A DNA stretch of 64,000 nucleotides from JACDEA01 sp963742585 (GCA_963742585.1 CAVUMI010000009.1:558001-622000), one strand, 5' to 3'. Counted from the stretch's first letter, positions 15,602 through 24,991 are shown. Numbers and translations: made by a program. The notes: generated by a model from the letters alone, not told the origin.

Positions 15602-16173
15602 TCAACCCCTGTGGTCGTGGTCGGATTCCAGTGGGAAAAGGCGACGGCCAATCTGGCCGAGGGCGAGGCCGACCGCCACCCCGGCGAGAACATCGGACGC
15701 GTGATGGATCTTCACGTACACGCGGCTGGTCGGCGACGACCGCAGCCGCCGCGAAGTAGGCCGGGGCCAGCGGGATCGCCTTCCGAAAGCAGCGTGGCGG
15801 CGGTGAAGGCCGACGTGGCGTGGCCGCTGGGGAAGCTCGATGTCCGCGGGATGCGCAGGTGCAACGGGTGGATGAAGTCCTGCCGTAGCGGACGGCGACG
15901 CCGGAACAACGACTTGATGCCGACGTTGACGATCAGCGACTCGACGATGACGCCGACCACCACCCGCTTCGCCGCCCGCCGATGCTGGGGACCGCGCAGC
16001 GCCCGCACGCCGGCCAGCAGTACCCACAGCATTCCGTGGTCGCCGATGGCTGAAGCGCCGTAGAAGAGCCGATCGGCCCACCACCGGCCCCGAAGCCAGC
16101 CGACGGCGTCATCAACGTGGTTGTCGAAGTCGGACACCCGGCGGCGAATCCCTGCGGGCGCCCTGAAGGACAT
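15602..16173 (-). CDS. PAP2-family membrane phosphatase
   Basis: About 190 residues. The three PAP2 motifs are present: KSLFRRRRP (KxxxxxxRP), FPSGHATSAF (PSGH) and RVYVKIHHASDVLAG (SRxxxxxHxxxD). Hydrophobic segments between them make it a polytopic membrane protein that would remove phosphate from a lipid phosphate such as phosphatidic acid, or from undecaprenyl pyrophosphate. The third motif is in a different frame, broken near 15730-15780. ATG 16173 has TAGTTT (plus 16180-16185) 6 nt upstream, within the end of the nuclease gene. Confidence 0.82.
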
Positions 16174-16182
16174 GCGTTGAAA

Positions 16183-17041
16183 CTATGCGGAAATGGCCAC
16201 CGGTACCGACGGCAACAAGTCGCGGGCGGCCAGGCTGGGATCACCGCCGAAGGCAGGGCAGTAGCTCTTGTACGCGCAGTAGTTGCAGAGCCCGGACGGC
16301 TTGGGGCGGAAATCCTCTCGCTCGCAGGCCTTCTCGATGGCATGCCACACCGCGGTGGCGCGCTGCTCCAGCCCTCGTGTGGACTGCTCCGTGGGCGTGC
16401 TGATGATCGCGACGGGCTCGGCCAGGTGCAGCAGCTGGATCCGGGCCGGCCGGCGACCGAGCACCCGCTCGCAGAGGAACGAATAGAACTGCACGCCGCC
16501 CAGGCGACCGTTTTCGTAGGCGATCTTCGGCGCGCGCCCCGTCTTGTAATCGACGACGACCAGCTCACCGTCCTCGGTGAGGTCGAGCCGGTCGATGATG
16601 CCGCGGAGACGCAGCGAGCCGAGCTGTACTTCGAGGTACAGCTCGGTGCCGATGACGTGCACCGAGTTCGGGTCTTCGATCGTGAAGTAGTTGTCGATGA
16701 GTGCGCCGGCACCGGCTTGGAATTCAGCCTGCTGCGCTTCATCGAGACCGAGTGCCAGAAATTCGGGATCGGTCTCGAGTTCGGCCCAGGCCGCGTTCGA
16801 GCCGGGCCGCCGCCGCGCCGGGTGTGCGGTTGCCCGCCGGCTCCTCCCAGAACAACAGCTCGAGGGCGCGGTGGACGAGGGTGCCCTTGACCATGGCCGG
16901 GCTGGGCGGTTCCGGCAGTTTGTCGATGGCCGCGAACCGAAACGCCAGCGCACAGTCCTTGAAGCTCGAGACTTTGCTCGGCGAAAGCGACGACGGCAGC
17001 GGAAATGACATCGATGTCACTTTAAAGCCGGGGTGTGACAT
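16183..17041 (-). CDS. RecB-like PD-(D/E)XK nuclease with Fe-S cluster cysteines
   Basis: About 285 residues after one frame repair near 16830. The nuclease core is GIIDRLDLTEDGELVVVDYKTG (Asp ... Asp-x-Lys, the PD-(D/E)XK pattern), preceded by LVHRALELLFW with the conserved His. Cysteines in FKDCALAF near the start and in GLCNYCAYKSYCPAF at the end form the four-Cys set that holds a 4Fe-4S cluster in AddB/Cas4-type nucleases. Single-domain proteins of this type are common in actinobacteria as RecB-family exonucleases of unknown partner. ATG 17041 or ATG 17011 could be the start; neither has a clear ribosome site. No CRISPR array is present, so a Cas4 role is not supported. Confidence 0.78.
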
Positions 17042-17054
17042 CAGCTAGGGATGG

Positions 17055-17747
17055 TTACGCCTGTGCGCGGGCGATGGCCACAATCCCGCCAAGCACGGCG
17101 AGTAGGAGGGTCGCCGGTCGGGCCACGCCGTCGGGGACCCGACGAACGACGACCAGCCCGAGCAGCCAGCCGGCCACGAGCCCGATCCACGGCTCGATCG
17201 AGAAGGCGGGAAAGCCAAGGACGGCGAGGCCCATGGCGTTGAGCACGAGGAAGTAGGCCTGCAAGCTGGGTCGGACCGACCGGGCCGGCCAGTCCGCGTT
17301 GACTGCATACATGGCGATCGGTGGACCGCCGATTCCTGCCAGCACGTTCATCGCCGCACTCACGACGCCGGCCACTGCCGCCCCGACCCGCCCGCCCGCC
17401 CGTCGCAAACGGACGCCGGCCGCCAGTGCGCCGGCGCTGATGATGGTCAGGAGCCCCGCAGCGATGGCGAGGGAACGTCCGTCGAGCCGGTCGAATGCCC
17501 ACGCGAACAACGGCGTCGCGACCGCGGCGGGAACGAGCAGCAACGAGACCGATGACCATCGGGCCTCGCGCCGCTCGCCGGCCAGCAGAACCAGGTTGAG
17601 TACGGCCGACAGCAGGAGGTTGAGCCGTACGCCCTCGGCCCGGCCGAGCGAGGCAACGAGGAACGGTGCGCTCACCAGCGAGAACCCGAGTCCCGTGAGC
17701 GCTTGGGCCACTGCTCCCGCCGCAACAGCAACTGCCGCCGCGGTCAC
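17055..17747 (-). CDS. TauE/SafE (TSUP) family membrane transporter
   Basis: A 230-residue protein with about seven or eight hydrophobic segments arranged as two repeats, the usual plan of sulfite-exporter TauE/SafE proteins. The first repeat starts ALTGLGFSLVSAPFL and the second contains GIGGPPIAMYAV, both diagnostic. Members move organosulfur anions, sulfite or other small anions; the substrate cannot be read here. GTG 17747 overlaps the stop of the DUF72 gene (GTGA), so the two are translated together. Confidence 0.82.
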   Translation of the reverse strand: MTAAAVAVAAGAVAQALTGLGFSLVSAPFLVASLGRAEGVRLNLLLSAVLNLVLLAGERREARWSSVSLLLVPAAVATPLFAWAFDRLDGRSLAIAAGLLTIISAGALAAGVRLRRAGGRVGAAVAGVVSAAMNVLAGIGGPPIAMYAVNADWPARSVRPSLQAYFLVLNAMGLAVLGFPAFSIEPWIGLVAGWLLGLVVVRRVPDGVARPATLLLAVLGGIVAIARAQA

Positions 17748-18661
17748 CCGGTGGTGTCCCTGAGGAGCTCGACCAACTGCTCGGCATTGACGACAGCGTC
17801 GTCACGGTGACAGTTGTTGAAGAGCACGTGCACTTCCTCGGTGGAGGTCGCCAGCTCCACGATCCGAGGCACCCACTCGCGCAGCTCATCGGTGGCGTAC
17901 CGGTAGGGGGTCCGCCACGTCGGTCGATGGGGCCGCGGGCCCCACGGCGGGTCGTCGCGCCCGTGCAGGCGGATCACCCCGATGTCAGCGGTGGCCGCGA
18001 CCACCGACGGCAATGCCGGCGCGTCGACGGCCACGAGCATCAGGTCGAAGTCCTCGAAGAACTCGATCGTTGCGTCGAGCTCGTCTGGTGCAACCCAGCG
18101 CTCACTGCCGAACTCAATGCTCAACCGATAATCGGGGAGTCGCTCGCGCACTACAGCCAGTTCCTGGCGCGTCGCATCCTTGGGCGTGAACCAGTGGGGG
18201 TACTGGAGCAGCACCGCCCCGAGCCGGCCCGCGTCGTGGAGGGGCCGCAACGCGTGGTCGAACCTCGTCCACGACTCGGTTATCGCGTCGGGCGACAGGT
18301 GGGCGATGTAGAGGTTGGCGTTGTCGCGGGCTTCCGGTCGTACGTCGTTCTGCAAGTCGGGCCACAGCGACGGTGGCAACGTCGGCTGGCCGGTAAAGAG
18401 CGACCAGGCCCGAACGTCCATCGTGAACCCGTCGGGCGTTCGCTCGACCCATTGGCGGGCGACGTCGGGGGTTGGCGGGAACCAGTACGTGCTCTCGACC
18501 TCGACCAGCGGGAACCGCGAGGCGTAATACGCCAGGCGCTCGGCCGCCTTCATGGTGCGTTTGGGATACCAGTTGGACTCCTGGGTGAGCGTGCGGGCGG
18601 CCCACGAGCACGCGCCGACCATCACTCGGCCCTCGCCGACGGTGATGGTCGGAGCGATCAT
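17744..18661 (-). CDS. DUF72-family protein
   Basis: A 305-residue TIM-barrel-like protein of DUF72 (YecE family). Characteristic segments are VMVGACSWAARTLTQESNWYP, LVEVESTYWFPPTP, the GAVLLQYPHWFTP strand, YRLSIEFGSERW and VHVLFNNCHRDDAVVNA at the end. The reaction is unknown; the conserved polar pocket suggests an enzyme. ATG 18661 gives the usual family start. It is coupled to the TauE-like gene and divergent from the DNA ligase gene with 41 bp between them. Confidence 0.82.
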   Translation of the reverse strand: MIAPTITVGEGRVMVGACSWAARTLTQESNWYPKRTMKAAERLAYYASRFPLVEVESTYWFPPTPDVARQWVERTPDGFTMDVRAWSLFTGQPTLPPSLWPDLQNDVRPEARDNANLYIAHLSPDAITESWTRFDHALRPLHDAGRLGAVLLQYPHWFTPKDATRQELAVVRERLPDYRLSIEFGSERWVAPDELDATIEFFEDFDLMLVAVDAPALPSVVAATADIGVIRLHGRDDPPWGPRPHRPTWRTPYRYATDELREWVPRIVELATSTEEVHVLFNNCHRDDAVVNAEQLVELLRDTTG

Positions 18662-18702
18662 GGCCGTAGCGCGCACGTTATCGCCGTGTACATGCTGGCG
18701 GG

Positions 18703-19767
18703 ATGCGTCTTCCGGTGATGCCGCCAGTCGCGCCGATGTTGGCCAAGGCGGCGCGTGAGCTTCCTGTTGGCGAGGGTCTCCTGTACGAGCCGAAGTGGGA
18801 CGGGTTCCGTTCCATCATGTTTCAAAGACGGCGATGAGGTCGAGATCGGCAGTCGCAACGAGCGGCCCATGACCCGCTACTTCCCCGAGGTAGTCGATGC
18901 CGTCCGCCGAGAGCTGCCGCCGCGCTGCGTCGTCGACGGCGAGATTGTGATTGTGGGAGCCGACGGGCTCGACTTCAACGCGCTGCTGCAGCGGATTCAT
19001 CCCGCCGAATCTCGGGTGCAGAAGCTGGCGGCCGAAACGCCCGCGTCGTTTGTCGGTTTCGACCTGCTGGCACTGGACGACGCTGACCTTCGTGAGGAGC
19101 CGCTGGCCGAACGACGGAGAATGTTGGAGAAGGCGTTGTCCAAGGTGCAACCACCGGTGCATCTCACGCCAGCCACCACCGATCCGGAAGTCGCCCGCGA
19201 TTGGTTCGACCGATTCGAAGGCGCGGGCCTCGACGGGGTCATCGCCAAGTCTCTGTCGCAGCCCTACACAGAGAACAAGCGCGTGCTCATCAAGGTGAAG
19301 CACGAACGGACCGCCGACTGTGTGGTCGCCGGTTTTCGCTGGCACAAGAGCGGCGGCGTGATCGGCTCGCTGTTGCTCGGGCTGTTCGACGACGAAGGCA
19401 CGCTCCATCACGTCGGCGTTACCGCGTCGTTCACGATGGCCCGTCGCAAGGAGCTTGTCGACGAGATCGCTCCCTATCGGGAGAACGCGCTCGACGGGCA
19501 CCCGTGGCAGGGGTGGGCTGAGTGGGAAGCCGACGCCGGCGACGCCGGCCGGAAACCGGGAGCGCAAAGCCGGTGGAACGCCAAGAAGGATCTGAGCTGG
19601 GAGCCCCTGCGGGCCGAGCTGGTGTGCGAGGTGGCGTATGACCATCTCCAGGGCGATCGCTTCCGCCACGCCACCACGTTCCGCCGCTGGCGCCCCGACC
19701 GGACGCCACCATCCTGCACCTACGCGCAGCTCGAGACTGCGGTGCCGGAGGAGTTGGCAACGCGTCT
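18703..19767 (+). CDS. ATP-dependent DNA ligase
   Basis: Seals DNA nicks through a ligase-AMP intermediate. The adenylated Lys is in LYEPKWDGFRS (motif I, KWDGFR), followed by SRNERPMTRYFPEV (motif Ia), VVDGEIV (motif III), FVGFDLLAL (IIIa), GLDGVIAKSL (IV) and LIKVKHERTADCVV (V/VI). The OB domain ends in FRRWRPDR and CTYAQLE. Size and layout match the mycobacterial LigC type rather than the multi-domain LigD. A one-base excess in TTT near 18820 breaks the frame after RSIMF. Family similarity ends near 19767, but no stop follows in that frame until 20017, inside the opposite gene. Confidence 0.85.
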
Positions 19768-21207
19768 TCGGGGCGGGCGGTTCGCGCGACGCGCGCCAGG
19801 CGGCTTCTTGGCGGCCGAGCTCGGTCGACGGAGGACCCTGCACGAACGGCCAGATCTCCTCGGCGATAGCGCGGAAGTCGGCGGTGGCGCCGAGGTGCGC
19901 CAGCACCGATGCCATACCCAGGTTGATGCGTTGCAGGATGACGAAGGCCGGCGGCAGGTTGCCGAACGTAGCGGATCTCCGGAAACTCGGTGCCCGGCAT
20001 CGGCATCAAGCGGCTGACTGCTTCTGACGCGTACGCCGTCGTAAAGGTGAAGGGTTGGTCGGCCGAGACGGACTGGTAGAAGTAGCCGAAGTATTCGACG
20101 ATGCGATCATTTGTCATGTCGGCGTCGCGCTTGAGAACGCCGGATTCCTCGAGAACGGCGCGGTACTCCGAGATGTCGCCTTCGAGTACCAGGCTCTGCG
20201 CCATGCGCTCGAACGTGCCGACCTCGGTCGGCGTGAACCGCTTGACCAGTCCGAAGTCGAGGAACGTCACGCGACCCCCGGGCTCGAACAGGTAGTTGCC
20301 GGGATGCGGATCACCGTTGAACGCGTGAAGCGAGTAAATCCCGCCGAAGACGAACCTGAAGATCGCTTCGCCGGCCAGGTCCCGCTCGTCCTGTGTCCAA
20401 CCGTCGAGCTCGGCGAAGCGAGCGCCGGTCGCCAGCTCGGTGGTGATGACCCGCGCCGCTGACAGCTCGGGGAGCACGCTAGGGATCGCGATGAAAGGGT
20501 GGCCGGCGTAGAAGTCGGCGAAGAGCTGCTGGTTGGCCGCCTCCAACCGGTAGTCCAGTTCCTCGAGCAGTCGCTCGCGTAGCTCGGCGATGAACGGCTT
20601 GGCGTCGAACCCGGGGAACAGCATGCCGGCGATGTTGGTCAGCGCTTCGCTGTTGTCGAGGTCGGCCCTGATCGCGTCGTCGACGCCGGGGTATTGCACC
20701 TTGACGGCCACCGCCCGATCGTCGTGGGTGATGGCCCGATGAACCTGGCCGATCGACGCGGCTGCGATCGGTGTTGGATCCCACTCGGCGAAGATCGTTT
20801 CCGGCGGCGCGCCGAGTTCCTCTTCAATGACCTGCGCGGCCAGTGCTGCGCTCATCGGCGGGGCGTCTTGCTGGAGCTGCGCCAGTGCCTCGCGGAACTG
20901 GTGCCGGCACGCTCTCGTCGACGTAGCTCATCATCTGGCCGAGCTTCATCAACGCGCCCTTCATATTGCCGAGAGCGGCGACAACCTGTTCGGCCGAGCG
21001 CAGTTCGAAACTGGCGTCGAGTATCTCGCGCCGCTCGGCTGACGCGAACACCCGGCGGGCGCGGTGCGCGGCCCAGCCGGCGCCCACTCGTGATCCGAGC
21101 TTGGCCACTTCGACGTTGCGCGCCGCGCGCACGGAGCGACGCCGGTTGGCCACGAACGCAACCGTGGCCACCACGCCGAGCGCGACGGCCAGCAGCCGTT
21201 TCACCAT
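19720..21207 (-). CDS. ABC1/UbiB-family atypical kinase-like protein
   Basis: About 470 residues over three frames. After a hydrophobic N-terminus (LLAVALGVVATVAFV) comes GALMKLGQMMSYVDE, the KxGQ motif that marks UbiB/ADCK proteins. The kinase-like core follows: ASIGQVHRA (Ala-rich nucleotide loop), VAVKVQYPG (Lys), FNGDPHPGNYLF and VTFLDFGLVKRF (catalytic and metal-binding Asp). Such proteins act on membrane lipids or quinone synthesis as ATPases/kinases. Frames break near 20890 and 19965. The C-terminus IWPFVQGPPSTELGRQEAAW runs into the ligase 3' end; the nearest reachable stop, at 19720, needs another frame change. ATG 21207 overlaps the nitroreductase stop. Confidence 0.8.
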
Positions 21208-21851
21208 TCGTTCCAATGCGTGACCTCGGCCACCGGTAGCCGCGCCGCGGGCTTGAAGTCGGTGCCCTTGGTGTACGCGATCGGAACGAGGCCGCCCTGC
21301 ATGACCTTGTCGTACGGGATCCCGAGCAGCTCGGCCGCTTCCCGCTCGTTGGGGAGGTGCAGGGTTGTCCACACGGTTCCGAGTCCGCGGGCGCGCGCCG
21401 CGAGCATGAAGCTCCACACCGCGGGCAGCAGCGAGCCCCATACCGACGCGTGGATCCATGCCGGCGTGTTCTCGTCCGGCAACCGACCCCACACACAGGG
21501 GATCAACATCACGGGGACCTCATGAAGGTGCTCGCGGAGGTAAACGGCCGAGGAACGGACGTGCGGCTGGCGCTCGCCTCTGGTGTCACCTTCGGGGTAC
21601 TCGGTGGGCGCGGCGTTCTTGAAGTACGGATCAAAGTTGCGGCCGTACAGCTCCGCCAGCGCAGCCTTCTTTGCCGCGTCCTCGACGAGGACGAAATGCC
21701 AACCCTGGGCGTTTGATCCCGTGGGCGCCTGCAGCGCGATCTCGATGCACTCCTCGACGACACTGCGCTCGACCGGGCGCTCGAGGTCGAGCCGCTTCCG
21801 GACGGCGCGCGTTGTGGTGAGCAGCTGGTCGGGTGTCAGGTCGAGCGTCAT
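21201..21851 (-). CDS. Nitroreductase-family FMN enzyme
   Basis: A 216-residue FMN-dependent oxidoreductase. TTTRAVRKRLD is the N-terminal Arg-rich FMN phosphate contact, ALQAPTGSNAQGWHFVLVED is the family hallmark, and ARGLGTVWTTLHL plus LLGIPYDKVMQGGLVPIAY form the C-terminal half. This actinobacterial subgroup (related to mycobacterial nitroreductases) reduces quinones, nitro groups or similar acceptors. ATG 21851 has TAGGTT (plus 21859-21864) 7 nt upstream. It is followed by the ABC1 gene with a 7-bp overlap, suggesting a shared role around quinones or redox lipids. Confidence 0.88.
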   Translation of the reverse strand: MTLDLTPDQLLTTTRAVRKRLDLERPVERSVVEECIEIALQAPTGSNAQGWHFVLVEDAAKKAALAELYGRNFDPYFKNAAPTEYPEGDTRGERQPHVRSSAVYLREHLHEVPVMLIPCVWGRLPDENTPAWIHASVWGSLLPAVWSFMLAARARGLGTVWTTLHLPNEREAAELLGIPYDKVMQGGLVPIAYTKGTDFKPAARLPVAEVTHWNEW

Positions 21852-21861
21852 GGCGGCGAAC

Positions 21862-22305
21862 CTATGCGGCAGCCACGGCCGAGAGCATCCGAAACTGCTC
21901 GCCGACGATCGCCGGTTGGCAGCGTCGCACCGCTTCCTCCAGGGAAACCCAGTCGTAGCGGTCGTGCTCGATCGACAACTTGATTTCGGCGCTGATCGGC
22001 GCCTCGGCCCAGAACGACGCCCAACTCGGATCATCGATGATCGGGCGCAGCCGGAGCGACAGTCCGGTTGCCTCGCGGAGCTCCCGGCCCGCGCACGCAT
22101 CGACATCCTCGCCGGGCAGACGCGCACCGGCGGGAGGGCCCCAGGCCCAGTCGTCCGCGTCGCCAACGGCCTGGGCCCGGTGGAGAATCAGGTAGTCGAC
22201 GTTGCCAGCGTCGCGTCGGAGCACCATCACAGTGGCGCCGTGGGGCGGCTCCTCGCTGATGAACAAGCCGTCCCACGTCGTACGGAAGCGAGTTCGATCC
22301 AACAC
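21862..22305 (-). CDS. NUDIX hydrolase
   Basis: A 147-residue pyrophosphohydrolase. The Nudix box is present as GARLPGEDVDACAGRELREATGL, matching G-x5-E-x7-RE-[UA]-x-E-x-x-G-U with Ala in place of the last-but-one Glu. The upstream strand (HGATVMVLRRD) and YLILHRAQ are typical. The substrate class (nucleoside diphosphate derivative) cannot be narrowed. GTG 22305 begins the frame. A 14-bp palindrome (22311-22324) lies immediately before it and could be its operator. Confidence 0.85.
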   Translation of the reverse strand: MLDRTRFRTTWDGLFISEEPPHGATVMVLRRDAGNVDYLILHRAQAVGDADDWAWGPPAGARLPGEDVDACAGRELREATGLSLRLRPIIDDPSWASFWAEAPISAEIKLSIEHDRYDWVSLEEAVRRCQPAIVGEQFRMLSAVAAA

Positions 22306-22310
22306 AGATT

Positions 22311-22324
22311 GTGAATATTTTCAC
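22311..22324. promoter_or_regulatory. A/T-rich palindrome before the NUDIX gene
   Basis: GTGAA-TATT-TTCAC is a perfect 5-bp-arm palindrome in an A/T-rich patch unlike its surroundings. It lies 5 nt from the GTG start of the NUDIX gene and 124 bp from the divergent AhpD-like gene. An operator or the -10 region of the NUDIX promoter is plausible. Confidence 0.35.
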
Positions 22325-22447
22325 ATATACCGTTCCAGGTGTCAATGTCCCTGGCGGCTGCTCCGCCCGCCGCATCCGCAGCGGGGCCCCAACCCCGCCG
22401 CCGGCAGTCGCCTACCGCAGGCGGCGCCGGGACTTAACCTCCCGCCC

Positions 22448-23308
22448 ATGGACGATCCGTTCCCTCGACGCACCGCCAGTGCGGCGCGGATGCTGCCGTG
22501 GCTGATCGAACTCGGGCGGACCATCCCTGGGCTGATCGACTCGTACGCGCGGAAAGACGTCCTCAACCCGCGCACGCGTCAGCGGATCATCCTCGCCGTC
22601 ACCGAGGTGAACGGCTGCCGGTATTGCGCGTGGATTCACGGCTCGTGGCAGGACTTCCTCGGCGACGTTCCGAGTGGGGTCGCCGAGGACGCGCTGCTCG
22701 TCTACGCGAGAGCATGCGCCGACGCCGGCCGGCCGCTCGACCCCGGTCCGCTCACCGAGGTACTGCCTCGCGAGGCCGTCCGAGCGATCCGGGCCACGGT
22801 GGCGCAGATCGAGGTGTCGAATCTTGTCGGGAACACCGTCGACGGGCTGCTCGCTCGCGTCACGCGCGCCCGCCCGCTCGATCCGGTCGCCGCGGTGCAG
22901 GAGATGATCGCCGTCGCCGCTGCACTCCCGCTGGCCGTACCGCTACTTGGTGCCGCCGCCGCGCTCCGGATCATCGACCGCTTGGCGCCGCGGCTCGGCG
23001 CGGTCGACAAACCGGCGGCCGGGGACGCCAACCTGCTTGTCCATGTGCTGGCGGAGGCCACGCCCCTCCTGCTGGCCAACGCAGGTGTGCGCTTGGTGGT
23101 TCTCAACCTGCCTGTACGCGTACCCGTGGCGGTTCGCGCTGGCCGGACGACGGCGACGATGCGCATCGGTCGCGGCGGCATCACCTTGGAGAACGGCGTC
23201 GCCGGGGATGCCATCGCCGTGGTCGAGGGCGAGGTTGACGGGTTGCTGAAGCTGGTGACCGGCTCGCTGCTACGCGAGATCGGTAACCTTCGTATCCGCC
23301 CCGCATGA
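22448..23308 (+). CDS. AhpD-like/carboxymuconolactone-decarboxylase-fold protein with SCP2-like C-terminal region
   Basis: A 286-residue protein. The N-terminal part has RIILAVTEVNGCRYCAWIHGSW, the CxxC...H active site of AhpD-type alkylhydroperoxidase-fold proteins, which handle peroxides or thiol redox. The C-terminal 100 residues (LLVHVLAEATPLLLANAGV, then alternating strands ending GSLLREIGNLRIRPA) look like a small lipid-binding beta domain such as SCP2, but this is tentative. ATG 22448 follows TAACCT (22435-22440) by 7 nt. The lipoprotein gene is coupled by a 4-bp overlap. Confidence 0.65.
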   Translation: MDDPFPRRTASAARMLPWLIELGRTIPGLIDSYARKDVLNPRTRQRIILAVTEVNGCRYCAWIHGSWQDFLGDVPSGVAEDALLVYARACADAGRPLDPGPLTEVLPREAVRAIRATVAQIEVSNLVGNTVDGLLARVTRARPLDPVAAVQEMIAVAAALPLAVPLLGAAAALRIIDRLAPRLGAVDKPAAGDANLLVHVLAEATPLLLANAGVRLVVLNLPVRVPVAVRAGRTTATMRIGRGGITLENGVAGDAIAVVEGEVDGLLKLVTGSLLREIGNLRIRPA

Positions 23309-23955
23309 AACCTCGCTTTCTCACCATTGCGTTCGTCGCGCTAGCTCTCGTATGCGCCGCGTGCGGCGACAACGACAAGACTTCGTCGCAAACCACGATT
23401 GGTACGGACGACGCGCCCGCGCCTGCTGGCCCCGCCGGTCCCGTCGCCCCGTCGAGCCAGACGCCGGGCGTGTCCGGCCGCGAGATCCCCCTGTCCTGGC
23501 CGGCGCCGACGCGGGACGTGAAGGCGCTCATCGCCAAGGCCGGGCTTCCCGCGCTTCCGGGCGAACGCCTCGAGTACCACCTCCACTCGCACATCGACAT
23601 CTTCGTGAACGGCAAGGCGTCGCCGGTGCCGGCCAACCTCGGCATCGATCTCGTCGAGCGGGTGCTGTCGCCGCTCCACACCCACGACGAAACCGGGATC
23701 ATCCACGTCGAGAACGAAGCCCCGGCCACCTTCTATCTCGGCCAGCTGTTTACCGAGTGGGACATTCGGCTCGACGTCACGTGCATCGGCTCCTACTGCC
23801 GGCCCGAGACCGAGTGGGCGATCTACGTCGACGGCACCAAGGACACCCGGGATCCGGCCAACATCGAGTTCGCCAAACACCGCCAGATCACCATCGTCAT
23901 CGGCACGCCGCCGAAGGACATCCCCGACGACTACAAGTTTCCCGAAGGTTTGTAG
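23305..23955 (+). CDS. Histidine-rich surface lipoprotein
   Basis: A 216-residue exported lipoprotein: a short charged start, hydrophobic stretch and the lipobox LVCAAC with the acylated Cys near residue 20, then a low-complexity Thr/Pro/Ala linker. The folded part contains EYHLHSHIDIFVNG and SPLHTHDETGIIHVE, giving His clusters in a HxHxHxD...HTHD...H arrangement that resembles a metal site. Proteins of this layout recur in actinobacteria without assigned function. CIGSYC in the C-terminal part could form a disulfide. It is translationally coupled to the AhpD-like protein, suggesting a joint role in metal or oxidative stress handling. Confidence 0.7.
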   Translation: MKPRFLTIAFVALALVCAACGDNDKTSSQTTIGTDDAPAPAGPAGPVAPSSQTPGVSGREIPLSWPAPTRDVKALIAKAGLPALPGERLEYHLHSHIDIFVNGKASPVPANLGIDLVERVLSPLHTHDETGIIHVENEAPATFYLGQLFTEWDIRLDVTCIGSYCRPETEWAIYVDGTKDTRDPANIEFAKHRQITIVIGTPPKDIPDDYKFPEGL

Positions 23956-23959
23956 GGCC

Positions 23960-24853
23960 CTAGCTAAACGCTTGCATCATGGCGGCGAACTCGTCGCCAG
24001 GACCGGAGGGGACCGTGTAGCCGTCCTCGCTGCGGATCTGGTCCCAGTTGTCGCGCACGTCTTCCAATGTGAGTTTCGGGTTCATGTAGCCAGTGGTCAT
24101 GCCGACGAAGAAGCGGGCCACGCGTCCGCCGCCGACGCTGTAGATCTCGCCAGTGACAGGACAGTCCTCGTGAGCGAGCCACGCGACGACGGGCGACACG
24201 AGAGCGGGGTCCAGGCGCTCGGCCAGCGGCCCGAGGAGCTCCTCGGTCATACGCGTTCGGGCGACCGGCGCCAACGCGTTGGCCTTGATGTTGTACTTGG
24301 CGCCTTCGGCGGCGAGCACCCGGGTGAAGCCGACGAGACCCATCTTGGCGGCGCCGTAGTTCGCCTGGCCGAAGTTGCCGAGGATGCCCGAGTTCGACGA
24401 CGTGTTGATAACCCGTCCATAGCCCTGCTCGCGCATCTTGACCCACGCCGGCCGCGTTACACAGAAGGCGCCGCGGAGGTGGACATCGATGACCGGGTCG
24501 ACGAACTCCGCGGTCATGTTGTGGAACGTCTTGTCGCGCAAGATGCCGGCGTTGTTGATAACGATGTCAACTCGGCCGAACGCGTCGAGCGCGGTCTGCA
24601 CGATTCCCTCGCCGCCCTCGGGCGTGGCCACGCTGTTGGTGTCGGCCACCGCGATTCCCCCGAGGTCTTCGATCTCCTTGGCGGTGGTGTGGGCGGGACC
24701 TTCATCGCCACCCTCGCCGCTGACCGAACCGCCCAGGTCATTGACCACGATCTGAGCACCGCGCGACGCCAGGAGCAGCGCGTGTTCGCGGCCGAGGCCG
24801 CCACCCGCGCCGGTGATGATCGCAACCCTGCCGTCGTATCCAAGATCAGCCAT
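23960..24853 (-). CDS. SDR-family oxidoreductase of the MFE2/3-hydroxyacyl-CoA dehydrogenase type
   Basis: A 297-residue Rossmann enzyme. It has TGAGGGLGREHA, the variant nucleotide motif seen in peroxisomal multifunctional enzyme 2, then VVNDLGGSVSGEGG (Asp for NAD), NNAGILRDKTFHNM and the catalytic NTSSNSG plus YGAAK. The C-terminal extension (VGGGRVARFFVGMTTGYMNP, TLEDVRDNWDQI) is also typical of these acyl-CoA or steroid side-chain beta-oxidation dehydrogenases, which oxidise the 3-hydroxyacyl-CoA. ATG 24853 has TACCGT (plus 24862-24867) 8 nt upstream. It is divergent from a winged-helix regulator with palindromes between them. Confidence 0.87.
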   Translation of the reverse strand: MADLGYDGRVAIITGAGGGLGREHALLLASRGAQIVVNDLGGSVSGEGGDEGPAHTTAKEIEDLGGIAVADTNSVATPEGGEGIVQTALDAFGRVDIVINNAGILRDKTFHNMTAEFVDPVIDVHLRGAFCVTRPAWVKMREQGYGRVINTSSNSGILGNFGQANYGAAKMGLVGFTRVLAAEGAKYNIKANALAPVARTRMTEELLGPLAERLDPALVSPVVAWLAHEDCPVTGEIYSVGGGRVARFFVGMTTGYMNPKLTLEDVRDNWDQIRSEDGYTVPSGPGDEFAAMMQAFS

Positions 24854-24889
24854 GGCGGCGCACGGTAGTTGGTCCGATTTCCAATTGAC

Positions 24890-24913
24890 ACAAAGAACTT
24901 TGTAATGCAAAGT
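24890..24913. promoter_or_regulatory. Overlapping palindromes between the SDR and winged-helix regulator genes
   Basis: ACAAAG-AA-CTTTGT (24890-24903) is a perfect palindrome, and ACTTTG-TAATG-CAAAGT (24897-24902 with 24908-24913) overlaps it, so the half-site CTTTG is used three times. TTGACA at 24885-24890 adjoins it. The patch is A/T-rich. It lies 36 bp before the SDR start and about 80 bp before the regulator, which makes it the likely operator of that regulator. Confidence 0.5.
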
Positions 24914-24991
24914 CCTTTCCATGGTGAACGTCGTACTTCTCGCCGGGGCAGCGGTCGCTTGGTGGCGCACGAATCACATGACGGTGAATGG

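Noticed and set aside
16183..17041. Cas4-like nuclease as part of a CRISPR system
   Set aside because: No repeat-spacer array or other cas gene is present in the window; the domain layout fits the general RecB-family exonucleases of actinobacteria.
18703..19767. LigD-type NHEJ ligase
   Set aside because: Only the adenylation and OB domains are present, without polymerase or phosphoesterase domains, and no Ku gene is nearby.
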